The translations under genes were made by a program, and so were the position numbers. Below are positions 42,808 through 53,132 of a DNA stretch of 64,000 bases, one piece after another. Position 1 is the stretch's first letter. Every line of letters starts with the position of its first letter. The notes below the pieces were generated by a model. It was not told the origin of the DNA. It saw only the letters and a list, made by a program, of their open reading frames with translations, and ran no database searches. The stretch spans positions 1 through 64,000 of the forward strand of contig JAUYRZ010000029.1 of NCBI GenBank assembly GCA_030695565.1, read 5' to 3'. The stretch comes from Archangium sp. (lineage in GTDB: Bacteria; Myxococcota; Myxococcia; Myxococcales; Myxococcaceae).

Positions 42808-42853
42808 CTTCCCCCCTCGCCCTGCGAAGCGGGAAGGGTCGGGGTGAGGGGCC
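42808..42853 (+). repeat. Dispersed GC-rich palindromic repeat in the sctT-sctU gap
   Basis: The core is CCCTGCGAAGCGGG, followed by AAGGGTCGGGGTGAGGGG. Same family as the copies near 9660, 39231 and 63503. The rest of the gap (42854-42948) is unstructured, with AAGGGAG ahead of sctU. Confidence 0.68.
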
Positions 42854-42948
42854 CAATCGTCTCCCAGGACGGACGGGACCACCCAGCCAAGCAACTGAAT
42901 TGACTCGAATTCGCATTGGCCCGAAGCCTGCTCAAGGGAGCTGCGCCC

Positions 42949-43983
42949 ATGAGCGAGAAGACGCAGCAACCCACCGCGAAGAAGCTCGAAGACGCCAAGA
43001 AGAAGGGGCAGCTCCCCCGGAGCAAGCTCTTCACCTCGGCCGCGGTCACCCTGGGCGGGCTGGCCGCCACGCTCGCCTTCTCAGAAGACACCAGCCGCCG
43101 GTTCCTGGGCTGGACCCGTTCGTTGCTGAGCGCCCCGCAGACTTCGCCTTCCGATGCGATCGATCAAGGCGTGCGTGTGCTGGCGCTGTGCGCGGCGCCC
43201 AGCCTCGTGGGCGCGATGGGCGCGGCGCTGATCTCAGCGGTCGCCATGTCAGGGCTGCAGTTCAACGCCGACGTGGTGAGCCCGAAGCTCGAGCGCATCG
43301 ACATCACCGAGGGCGTCAAGAAGCTCCTCTCGGTGCGACAGCTGGTCGACGTGCTCAAGGGCCTCGCGGTCGCCGCCATCATCGGGTGGATCTTCTGGAG
43401 CGCGGTGCAGTCGAACGCATCGCTCGCCTTGTCGGCGCTTCACCACGACGGGGGCCGCGCGTTCGCCGCGATGTTGATGCTGCTCAAGCCCGTGATGCTG
43501 AAAGCTGCCGTGGTGCTGCTGGTGTTGGGCGTCGCTGACTGGGCGCTCGCGCGAAAGCGGCACATCAAGGACCTGATGATGTCGCACCAGGAAGTGAAGC
43601 AGGAGCACAAGAACTCCGACGGCGACCCGCACCAGAAGGCCAAGCGAAAGTCGCTGCACAAGCAACTGGCGAACAGTGGCAACGCGCGCGGCGTGCAGAA
43701 GGCGACCGCCGTGGTGGTGAACCCGACGCACATCGCCGTGGCGCTCCGCTACGCCGAAGACGAGTGCGAGGCGCCGTACATCGTGGCTCGTGGCCGTGAG
43801 GAGGACGCTTTGAAGATCCGCAAAGAAGCCGAGGCGTTGGGCATTCCCGTGGTGCGCGACATCCCCCTGGCGCGCAGCCTCATTCACTACGACGTCGGCG
43901 AAGAGGTGCCCGAAGAGCTGTACCAGGCCGCCGCCGCCATCTTGAAGGTCGCTCTCGAAACGAAAGAAGAGGAGCAGTCATGA
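42949..43983 (+). CDS. sctU: T3SS autoprotease/substrate-switch protein SctU
   Basis: 344 aa; AAGGGAG lies before ATG 42949. Typical SctU/FlhB: N-terminal EKTQQPTAKKLEDAKKKGQLPRS, four transmembrane helices to about residue 205, then a cytoplasmic domain with the autocleavage motif NPTH (258-261) in VVVNPTHIAVALRY. Self-cleavage between Asn and Pro switches export specificity. The C-terminal region (APYIVARGREEDALKIRKEA, then IPVVRDIPLARSLIHYDVG) is complete, including the PLARSL stretch. Confidence 0.95.
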   Translation: MSEKTQQPTAKKLEDAKKKGQLPRSKLFTSAAVTLGGLAATLAFSEDTSRRFLGWTRSLLSAPQTSPSDAIDQGVRVLALCAAPSLVGAMGAALISAVAMSGLQFNADVVSPKLERIDITEGVKKLLSVRQLVDVLKGLAVAAIIGWIFWSAVQSNASLALSALHHDGGRAFAAMLMLLKPVMLKAAVVLLVLGVADWALARKRHIKDLMMSHQEVKQEHKNSDGDPHQKAKRKSLHKQLANSGNARGVQKATAVVVNPTHIAVALRYAEDECEAPYIVARGREEDALKIRKEAEALGIPVVRDIPLARSLIHYDVGEEVPEELYQAAAAILKVALETKEEEQS

Positions 43984-46031
43984 GCCGGGTGCTCGCCGTG
44001 GTCGAGAAGGTGCTGGTTCGCGCGAAGGCGTCGTCTGACGTGGTGCTGGCGATCGTGATGGCGATGATCATCGGCGCGATGATCGTGCCGCTGCCGAGCT
44101 GGCTGCTCGACGTGGGCCTGGCCATCAACCTCGCGGCGGCCGTCTCGCTGCTGGTCGCCGCGCTCTACGCGAAAGACGCGCTCAAGGTCGCCACCTTCCC
44201 CACGCTGCTCCTGATCACCACGCTGTTCCGCCTGGCGATGAACGTCTCCTCCACCCGGCTGGCTCTCTCGGAGGGTCACGCGGGCGAGATCATCCAGGCC
44301 TTCGGTGAGTTCGTGGTGCGGGGTGACTACGTGGTGGGCGCGGTCATCTTCGCCATCCTCACGCTGGTGCAGTTCCTGGTGGTCACCAAGGGCGCCGAGC
44401 GCGTGGCCGAGGTGAGCGCACGATTCACCCTCGACGCGATGCCGGGAAAGCAGATGAGCATCGACGCTGATCTGCGCGCCGGTGCGGTCACCCAGGACCA
44501 GGCGCGTTCACGACGGCGGGCCCTGGAGCGGGAGTCGCAGCTCTTCGGCTCGATGGACGGCGCGATGAAGTTCGTGAAGGGCGACGTGATCGCGGGCCTG
44601 GTGATCACCTTCATCAACCTGCTCGGCGGCATCGTCATCGGCGTGCTGCAGAACGGCATGACCGCGGCCGATGCAGCCAGCACCTACGCGCTCATCGCCA
44701 TCGGTGACGGGCTGGTCTCTCAGATCCCCTCGTTGGCCATCGCGGTCGCTGCCGGCATCGTGGTCACCCGCGTCGCGTCGGAGAAGGAAGAAGACTCGCT
44801 GGGCACCGACATCGGCGCGCAGTTCTTCGGGCAGCACAAGGCGCTCTTCGTGGTCGCAGGTCTGTGCGTCGCCTTCGCCGCCATGCCGGGCATGCCGCAC
44901 TTCACCTTCCTCTTCATCGCCGCGCTCGCCGTGGTGGTGGGGCTGGGCCTGCGCCGGATGCGTGCTGCAGAAGCCGCGGCGCCGGTGAAGAAGCCCCACG
45001 ATCGCGTCGCTCCGGCGGCGCAGCCTTCGAAGCTCGAGGAGCAGGTGCACGCCGTCGCGCCGCTGCTGCTCGATCTCGCGGCCGACCTCACGCCGCTCAT
45101 CGAAGAAGACGGCCAGGCGTTCGTGCACCTCGATCTGAACGCGGTGCGCGAGCGGCTCTTTCAGGACCTCGGCGTGCGCGTGCCCGCCTTCCGCGTTCGC
45201 ACCGGCGCTCCGTTGCAGGCGCGCTCGTACGCGCTGGCGGTCGATGAGGTCCCGGCGGGGCGTGGTCAGCTCCCCGACGGTCTGCTCTTCGTGCTCGGCA
45301 ATGCGGCCGATCTGAAGGCCGGTGGCGTCGACGCCGTCGCCGCTCAGGATGCGCTGGGCCGCACGCTCGCGTCGGTGGTCGACGAGCGGGAAGCGCTCCA
45401 CGCCAGGGGGCTGCAGACGCGTTCACGCCGCGACCTCCTGGTCGATCACCTCTCGCAGTTGCTCAAGAAGCGCGCGGCCTCGTTCCTCGGTGTTCAGGAA
45501 GTGCAGGCGGCGCTCACCTCGCTCGAGGCGCAGTCACCCGCGCTGGTGAAGGAGGCGCTGCAGAAGGTGCCGCTGCCGCTGATGACCGACGTGCTCAAGA
45601 AGCTGCTCCACGAGCAGGTGAGCATTCGCAACCTGCGCGCGATCCTCGATGCGTTGGTCTCTCCCGCGACCGAAGGTGACGCCGCGCAGCTCGCCGAGAA
45701 GTGCCGCGTCGCGCTCGCCCGGCAGATCAGCCACCAGTTCTCCAACAGCGGGCCGTTGTTCGCCTGGCTGGTGGACCCCGCGGTGGAGGAGACCTTGCGC
45801 CGGGGTGGTGCGGCCATCGATCCCGCCGAAGCCGGGGCGATCATCGAAGGGGTCAAGCGGGTGGCTCGTCAGGGGCGAGGCGTGTTGCTCTCTTCACCTG
45901 ACGTTCGTCGAATGCTGCGCCGGTTGATCGAAGGCGCCTTCCCCGACGTGGCGGTGCTCACCTTCAGTGAGCTCGACCCCGAGCTGCAGGTGCGCCCCGT
46001 GGGCCGGCTGGTCGCCGTCTCACAGGGCTGA
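43980..46031 (+). CDS. sctV: T3SS major export apparatus protein SctV
   Basis: 683 aa from ATG 43980 (ATGA overlap with sctU). Eight N-terminal transmembrane helices to about 330 include the conserved LLITTLFRLAMNVSSTRLALSEGHAGEIIQAFG segment and the FHIPEP-like region ARFTLDAMPGKQMSIDADLRAG. A cytoplasmic domain of about 330 residues (350-683) forms the nonameric ring that receives chaperone-substrate complexes. Key stretches such as LLKKRAASFLGVQEVQAAL and LPLMTDVLKKLLHEQVSIRNL are intact. It is last in the operon; its stop is 3 bp from the convergent HU-family gene, with no clear terminator. Confidence 0.95.
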   Translation: MSRVLAVVEKVLVRAKASSDVVLAIVMAMIIGAMIVPLPSWLLDVGLAINLAAAVSLLVAALYAKDALKVATFPTLLLITTLFRLAMNVSSTRLALSEGHAGEIIQAFGEFVVRGDYVVGAVIFAILTLVQFLVVTKGAERVAEVSARFTLDAMPGKQMSIDADLRAGAVTQDQARSRRRALERESQLFGSMDGAMKFVKGDVIAGLVITFINLLGGIVIGVLQNGMTAADAASTYALIAIGDGLVSQIPSLAIAVAAGIVVTRVASEKEEDSLGTDIGAQFFGQHKALFVVAGLCVAFAAMPGMPHFTFLFIAALAVVVGLGLRRMRAAEAAAPVKKPHDRVAPAAQPSKLEEQVHAVAPLLLDLAADLTPLIEEDGQAFVHLDLNAVRERLFQDLGVRVPAFRVRTGAPLQARSYALAVDEVPAGRGQLPDGLLFVLGNAADLKAGGVDAVAAQDALGRTLASVVDEREALHARGLQTRSRRDLLVDHLSQLLKKRAASFLGVQEVQAALTSLEAQSPALVKEALQKVPLPLMTDVLKKLLHEQVSIRNLRAILDALVSPATEGDAAQLAEKCRVALARQISHQFSNSGPLFAWLVDPAVEETLRRGGAAIDPAEAGAIIEGVKRVARQGRGVLLSSPDVRRMLRRLIEGAFPDVAVLTFSELDPELQVRPVGRLVAVSQG

Positions 46032-46034
46032 GAA

Positions 46035-46415
46035 TCACTGACCGGGGTTGAGCGGCGGAACCTTGCCGTCAGGGCCGGGGCGATTCACGCGGTCCTTCAG
46101 CTCCTTACCCGCGCGGAACAGCAGGCCGCGCTTGGCGCGCACCGCGATGGGCTCCCCAGTCTTGGGGTTCCGGCCCTGGTAGGCGCCGTAGTGCTTCACG
46201 TGGAAAGCACCGAGGCCACGAATCTCGATGTTTTCTCCAGCGACGAGGGCATCCTTCATCGCGCCGAAGATCATCTCGACGGTCGCCTCCGCCTGCTTCT
46301 GCGTGACGCCCTTCTTCGCGACCAGGATGTTGACGAGATCGGACTTGAGCACCTGCGTTCCCCCTGTGGTCACTGTGGACCAACGGTCCAGAATCACTGC
46401 GGATTTGGAAGTCAT
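46035..46415 (-). CDS. HU/IHF-family DNA-binding protein
   Basis: 126 aa from ATG 46415, with GGAG 5 nt upstream. The HU/IHF fold begins at LKSDLVNILVAKKGVTQKQAE, with the DNA-wrapping arm GRNPKTGEPIAV and the core RGLGAFHVKHYGAYQGRN. An additional GTG at 46352 with AGGGGG 7 nt upstream starts exactly where family members normally begin and gives 105 aa, so the 21-residue extension (MTSKSAVILDRWSTVTTGGTQ) may be optional. It bends and compacts DNA and can assist sigma-54 promoters. The C-terminal tail (RPGPDGKVPPLNPG) is Pro-rich and non-conserved. Confidence 0.88.
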   Translation of the reverse strand: MTSKSAVILDRWSTVTTGGTQVLKSDLVNILVAKKGVTQKQAEATVEMIFGAMKDALVAGENIEIRGLGAFHVKHYGAYQGRNPKTGEPIAVRAKRGLLFRAGKELKDRVNRPGPDGKVPPLNPGQ

Positions 46416-46448
46416 GGTAGCTCCATAAGAGGCAACCCTGCAAGAAAC

Positions 46449-47747
46449 CTACGGTTTTTCGACCTTGTCATCAGGGGTCTGAACAAGGTCCCGCCACGAA
46501 ATTCCCTTGAGTTTCTCAATGGTTCCCTCATCGGCGGTGGAAAACAGACGGGCCACACTTTCGAAGTGCCCGGTACTCGAAGGACGGTCTCGTTTGACGA
46601 CCCGGGCGGTGCCGCCGACCGCGGCCGAGATGTCGGCCAGGGTGAGCGTGGCGACGTCGCGGGCCGGGTGGAGCGCACCCTTCTCCATTCGAATGAGCCC
46701 GCCCAGCATGAGAACGTGAATGATCTCGCCGACTCGCTGCTGCGGCAGGCGCAGTTGCATCGCCAGGCTGCGGGCGGTGGGCGGCTTGAGCCCGTCGAGT
46801 GAAGCGCGCGCCACCTCTTCGGCGATGCGCGAGGCGATCAGCTCATGGCTTCTCGGGTGCTCCAGGAGCTCGTGGAACTCGTCGTGCAGATCGGCGTGCT
46901 CCACCGCGTAGGCGAGCCGCGCACCGGAGAGCACGATGTACCAGCCCACGTAGATCCACATGAGGAACAGCGGCGCGATGCCCAACGAGCCGTAGACCTT
47001 GTTGGCGCTGAAGAAGAGGCTGGCGATGCCGCCGTACGCATGGCGGGCGAGCTCCCAGGCGATGCCCGCCGCCGCTCCGCCCGCGAGCGCCGACTTCCAG
47101 GGCACCGGCGCGTGAGGGGCCAGCTTGTAGAGCAGCGTGAATACCGTCATGCCCGAGAGCACCGCGCCCAGGAAATACAGCTGCGCCGAGAAGGGAAACT
47201 CGAGCCAGCCGATCAGCTGCTTGACGCCCTGGGTGCCCAGCAACGAGAGCGCGATCAACAGCGGGCCGAAGATGAGCACGCCGGTGTACAGCCCGATGCT
47301 CACCAGGATCGGCCGGTGCCTGCGCACCTTCCAGATGTCGTTGAGCGAGGCGTCGAGGTGCCGGAGCATCAGCCCCGCCGAGATCATCACCACCAGGAAC
47401 GACAGGCTGCCGGCGGTGCGTGAGTTCGCCGCCGACAAGAACGTGCGAATCGTCTGCTCCGACTGCGCGCGCCCACCCGGCGAAAGAATGTCTTCGAAGA
47501 ACTTGAGCACCAGCGGGTCGATGCGCTTGGCGTTGAAGGCGTGCAGCAGCGAAAAGATCACCGCCACCATCGGCACCAACGAGGTGATGGTGATGAAGGT
47601 GAGGTTGCCCGCGCGCAACGCGAGCGCTTCACCGCGGTAGCTGAGCACCACCGAGACGAGCAGGCGCCACAGGCTCACCGCGCGTTTGCCCCAGTTCGAG
47701 AGCCGCTTGATGGGCGGAGGCGGAGGGCTGGGAGCCGGCTCTTCCAT
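46449..47747 (-). CDS. YihY/BrkB-family membrane protein
   Basis: 432 aa from ATG 47747 (AGGGGG upstream). Six or so transmembrane helices with the family blocks LRAGNLTFITITSLVPMVAV, LGIAPLFLMWIYVGWYIVLSGARLAY and a central WKSALAGGAAAGIAWELARHAYGG. The old RNase BN label for this family is incorrect; transport or lipid functions are considered. The last 110 residues form a soluble wing-like domain (ARSLAMQLRLPQQRVGEIIHVLMLGGLIRM) that resembles a winged helix. It lies 33 bp ahead of the HU-family gene on the minus strand, so the two may be co-transcribed. Confidence 0.85.
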   Translation of the reverse strand: MEEPAPSPPPPPIKRLSNWGKRAVSLWRLLVSVVLSYRGEALALRAGNLTFITITSLVPMVAVIFSLLHAFNAKRIDPLVLKFFEDILSPGGRAQSEQTIRTFLSAANSRTAGSLSFLVVMISAGLMLRHLDASLNDIWKVRRHRPILVSIGLYTGVLIFGPLLIALSLLGTQGVKQLIGWLEFPFSAQLYFLGAVLSGMTVFTLLYKLAPHAPVPWKSALAGGAAAGIAWELARHAYGGIASLFFSANKVYGSLGIAPLFLMWIYVGWYIVLSGARLAYAVEHADLHDEFHELLEHPRSHELIASRIAEEVARASLDGLKPPTARSLAMQLRLPQQRVGEIIHVLMLGGLIRMEKGALHPARDVATLTLADISAAVGGTARVVKRDRPSSTGHFESVARLFSTADEGTIEKLKGISWRDLVQTPDDKVEKP

Positions 47748-47788
47748 CAAAGCCCCCTGGGGCGACGACGTTGGGTGGGAAATCTGCG

Positions 47789-48118
47789 TCAGCGTCGAAC
47801 CAGGATGCGTTCGACCAGCTCGCGCGAGTACTGCGTGAGTTCGACGAAGACCACGCCCATGCCCGAGGTCTGCCCCGGGGTGCCAGGCTCGACGCGGCGC
47901 ACCACCTCGCCGACGCCTTCGATCGTCTCGAGATCTTGAAAGATGACCGTGAAGCGCAAGTTGACCTGGGTCCCGATGGGCAGCGGATCGTCTGACTTGA
48001 TGAAGACGCCGCTGCGGCTCAGGTTGATCACGTACTCGTTGATGAACTGCTCCACCGACGAGAACTCGTGGTTGATCGTGCGCCGAACATCGATGCGTCG
48101 GTCAACCGTTCCGGTCAT
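47789..48118 (-). CDS. PilZ-like protein of the short myxobacterial family
   Basis: 109 aa from ATG 48118 (AGGAG 9 nt upstream, within the end of the ribonuclease gene). It has an N-terminal RRIDVRR basic motif, NLSRSGVFIKSD (N/DxSxxG-type second PilZ motif), then PLPIGTQVNLRF, VVRRVEP and GMGVVFVEL. These match the TIGR02266-like PilZ domain abundant in Myxococcus. It is likely a c-di-GMP-responsive adapter and appears co-transcribed with the Rne/Rng ribonuclease, whose stop is 6 bp away. Confidence 0.8.
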   Translation of the reverse strand: MTGTVDRRIDVRRTINHEFSSVEQFINEYVINLSRSGVFIKSDDPLPIGTQVNLRFTVIFQDLETIEGVGEVVRRVEPGTPGQTSGMGVVFVELTQYSRELVERILVRR

Positions 48119-48124
48119 GTCAGT

Positions 48125-50443
<2,319 letters not shown>

Positions 50444-50782
50444 GGATGAATCCGATCTGTGCAGCATGACCTCGTGCTCCCCACGGACGGGACGCAGGAC
50501 TCACACGGGTCAACGGCTGCAACAATAGGCAGAGGGCGGCGCCACTCGCAGGAAGCTCACGCTGTGGTGTCACTCCGCGAAGGTCAACCACCAGACCCCC
50601 TGCCGGTTTGAATCGATGAACCCCGCGGCCCAACTGCCCGCGAAGCCGACTTCGCCCTCTACGATTTGCCCCACTGTGGGGGTCGCCCTGCTTCAGGGTC
50701 GACTCGAGAGCCCCGTCCGAAAATGTTGTCGGGCGGAGCGTTTCACGAATCGCGCGATGCGGAAAGGAAATGTCAGGAAGTT
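50444..50782 (-). other. 339-bp gap: probable promoter and leader of the ribonuclease gene
   Basis: No gene found. It contains two short hairpins, CCCCAC-T-GTGGGG (50669-50681) and CCCTG-CTT-CAGGG (50686-50698), and no T-run. Rne transcripts in other bacteria are autoregulated through long leaders, so a similar role is possible here but unproven. A tRNA-like GGTTTGAATC at 50607 has no matching stems. Confidence 0.35.
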
Positions 50783-51220
50783 TCACGCCCGGGCGGAGGG
50801 GAGCTCGGGCCGCGGGTTCTTCCCCTTCCGCTGCAGTTTCAGGGCTGTCCACGCCGGGTCGAGCATCACCTTCTTGGTGTCGGTCAGCCCCATCTCGAGG
50901 GCGGCCAGGCGCACGAAGTCTTCGGAGGGGGCCTGGGTGAGCTCGGCCGAGGTGGGAAAACAGACCCAGATGGCGCCGGTCACCGCCATGCCCCGGGTCA
51001 TCGAAGCGAGCTTCTCCACCAGGTCGGTCTTCTTCGCCGAGAAGAGCACCTGCACGTCGAGGCCGGTCTTGGCGCTGTCGATGAGCGCGGCGCCTTCGGG
51101 CAGCGGGAGCAACGCCTCCATGAAGCCGGTCGGCGCGTTGTGAATCGACACGTTCATGCCGGCGCGAATGCCGAGCATCGAGGTGAGCGGCGCGATGAGA
51201 AGGGGGCCACCAAAGCTCAC
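50783..51220 (-). CDS. DUF3052-family protein
   Basis: 145 aa from GTG 51220, overlapping the acylphosphatase stop by four bases (GTGA), with GAGG upstream: translational coupling. Visible family blocks are LTSMLGIRAGMNVSIHNAPTGF, VQVLFSAKKTDL, GAIWVCFPTSAE and the end KVMLDPAWTALKLQRK. This alpha/beta protein family has no known function, and the conserved IWV..P and D..W..LK..R motifs are intact. No transmembrane helix or signal. Confidence 0.72.
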   Translation of the reverse strand: MSFGGPLLIAPLTSMLGIRAGMNVSIHNAPTGFMEALLPLPEGAALIDSAKTGLDVQVLFSAKKTDLVEKLASMTRGMAVTGAIWVCFPTSAELTQAPSEDFVRLAALEMGLTDTKKVMLDPAWTALKLQRKGKNPRPELPSARA

Positions 51221-51495
51221 CGGCGTACCTCGAAGTGGGTGAAGAGCGCGTCGATGGGGCTGTCTTTCACGATGACCGACTTCACCCTGGCTGATCGCGG
51301 GCCCCGTTTGCACCAGGCCAGAAAGCCTTCGAGCACTTCAGGCTCGGCTTCGGCCATCGCCTCGACGTTGCCATCGGGGAGGTTGCGCACCCAGCCCTTG
51401 ACGCCCAGGCGCTGGGCCTCTTCCTGCGCGCTGGCGCGGTACGAGACACCTTGCACGAGGCCCGTGATGCGGAGATGAACGCGGCGAGGGGCCAT
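51217..51495 (-). CDS. acyP: Acylphosphatase
   Basis: 92 aa, the family's usual length. It hydrolyses carboxyl-phosphate bonds of acyl phosphates. Catalytic Arg20 (GLVQGVSYRASA) and Asn38 (GWVRNLPDGNVEA) are in place. GGGAGG lies 8 nt before ATG 51495. It starts 21 bp from the divergent methylase start, so the two promoters overlap. Confidence 0.93.
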   Translation of the reverse strand: MAPRRVHLRITGLVQGVSYRASAQEEAQRLGVKGWVRNLPDGNVEAMAEAEPEVLEGFLAWCKRGPRSARVKSVIVKDSPIDALFTHFEVRR

Positions 51496-51516
51496 GAACG
51501 GGGCCTCCCTAACACG

Positions 51517-53052
51517 ATGACCGGGTCGTTGAACGAAGAAGCACTGAGATCTCATGTGAGCGCGGAGGAGCGCTTGCAGCGTGGTGTCTTCTTCACGCCC
51601 CGCCCATTGGTGGAGCGGGTCATCGAGGCCGTCGCTCCCCATGTTCCGGGATCGCGGTTGCGCATCATCGACCCTGCGTGCGGCGCGGGCGCCTTCTTGA
51701 CCGTGGCCGCCTCGCGCTGGCCCGACGCCGAGTTGATCGGGCTCGAGCTGAACGAAGAGTCGGCGCGTATCTGCCGCGAGCGGGTGCCGCGGGCGAAGGT
51801 GGTGGTGGGTGATGCGCTGGCGGATGACGTGTTGCCGCCCGCCGATGGTGCGTTCGAGCTGTGGCTGGGCAACCCGCCCTACAACGGCACCTCTCCCCTG
51901 CTCCGCACCAAGGCGGCGTGGGCGACCGCGTGCTCGTGGATGCCGGCCCATCTTTCGTTGCCCAGGGGCACCAGCCTGCGGGAGGACTTCGTGTTCTTTC
52001 TGCTCAAGGCCTCGTTGCGGTTGCAGGAGCGCGCCGGGGCGCTCGCGTTCATCACCTCGGCCACGCTGCTCGACACGTTCGCGTATGCGCCGGTGCGGGA
52101 GGCGCTGCTCTCGCGCATGCAGCTGCGGGAGGTCATCGAGTTGGAGCGCGGCACGTTCGAGGGCACGCGCGTGGTGCCGTGCGTGACGGTGTGGACCACG
52201 CCGCTTGCAGAAGCTCCGCGCCCTCAGCTCGTACCTGGTGAGAATGGAGATCTGTTCGCCAGAGCGGCTCCGGTGGCCACGCAAGTTCAGCTGGGCGGGG
52301 TGCGCTTCACGCCGCACGCTCCGGATTGGCGCTTGAAACCACCGGCCGAGGCCGCACAGGCGCTCGAAGATGTGTGGCGCGCTCGGGGTGAAGCGCTCAC
52401 CTCGCTCGTGCCGGTGAGCTTCGCGGGGTTGAAGACGCGCTTCGATGAGCTGCTCGTCGATGATGATCGTGCGGTGCTGGAGGCGCGCGTCGAGGCATTC
52501 ATCGCGACCACTGACGTCGACGCCTTTGCTCGGAAGTTCGGTTTGGAGAAGTTCCTCTCGAAGCTCGAGCAACTCAAGGTCCACGCGAGCGAGGCGAGGT
52601 TCAGCTCCGCCTGCGTGCGTCCATTCCTGAGGTACCGCGGGCCGAATCCACGAGGGGCGAACGCATGGTGTTACGTCGATCGTGAGCTGATCCCGCGAGG
52701 CGATCACCGGCTGCGCGGCGGGTTCGATCCGCATGCGTCGAGACTGAAGCTGGTGTTCAACGTGCACGAGTTGCCGTTGGCGGCGCATGTGATCGATGAG
52801 CCTGGGTGCGTGACGATGTACCGGCACTCGCGGTTCTCCCCTGAGTTCGTGCCGCGCGCGCTGCTGACGGATCCGGGCGCGGTGCGGTTCGACCTCGACG
52901 ATCTCGTGCCGAATCTTTCGGCCCGCGGGCAGGCGTTCGGCTCGACGCGCGCGGTGTTCACGCACATCGCGGCGCACTTCATGTCGAAGGCGTTTCAGGA
53001 GGAGTGGGCGCCTGCGTTCGGCACCACGCGCACACCGGTCATCCCGCTCTGA
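51517..53052 (+). CDS. N6-adenine-type DNA methylase, unaccompanied
   Basis: 511 aa from ATG 51517. SAM-binding motif I is DPACGAGAF (52-60), and the catalytic NPPY is at 119-122 (LWLGNPPYNG), the Eco57I/TaqI gamma-type order. The C-terminal half (about 215-511) is target-recognition-like, with Cys/Arg-rich stretches such as ACVRPFLRYRGPNPRGANAW. There is no endonuclease motif I can identify and no restriction gene beside it, so it may be an orphan methylase or part of a split system. The start is poorly supported: 21 bp from acyP and no Shine-Dalgarno. It is convergent with the VWA gene, with an 80-bp gap. Confidence 0.7.
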   Translation: MTGSLNEEALRSHVSAEERLQRGVFFTPRPLVERVIEAVAPHVPGSRLRIIDPACGAGAFLTVAASRWPDAELIGLELNEESARICRERVPRAKVVVGDALADDVLPPADGAFELWLGNPPYNGTSPLLRTKAAWATACSWMPAHLSLPRGTSLREDFVFFLLKASLRLQERAGALAFITSATLLDTFAYAPVREALLSRMQLREVIELERGTFEGTRVVPCVTVWTTPLAEAPRPQLVPGENGDLFARAAPVATQVQLGGVRFTPHAPDWRLKPPAEAAQALEDVWRARGEALTSLVPVSFAGLKTRFDELLVDDDRAVLEARVEAFIATTDVDAFARKFGLEKFLSKLEQLKVHASEARFSSACVRPFLRYRGPNPRGANAWCYVDRELIPRGDHRLRGGFDPHASRLKLVFNVHELPLAAHVIDEPGCVTMYRHSRFSPEFVPRALLTDPGAVRFDLDDLVPNLSARGQAFGSTRAVFTHIAAHFMSKAFQEEWAPAFGTTRTPVIPL

Positions 53053-53132
53053 GGAGAGGGCCTCTGACTTGCGTCGAAGCCTTGCTCAATTTGATCAAAG
53101 AAAGGTCGCGCCGAGAGGCCTGTCTGGGGGAT

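Noticed and set aside
50595-50640. tRNA-like GGTTTGAATC near 50607
   Set aside because: No flanking T-stem, anticodon arm or acceptor stem could be paired.
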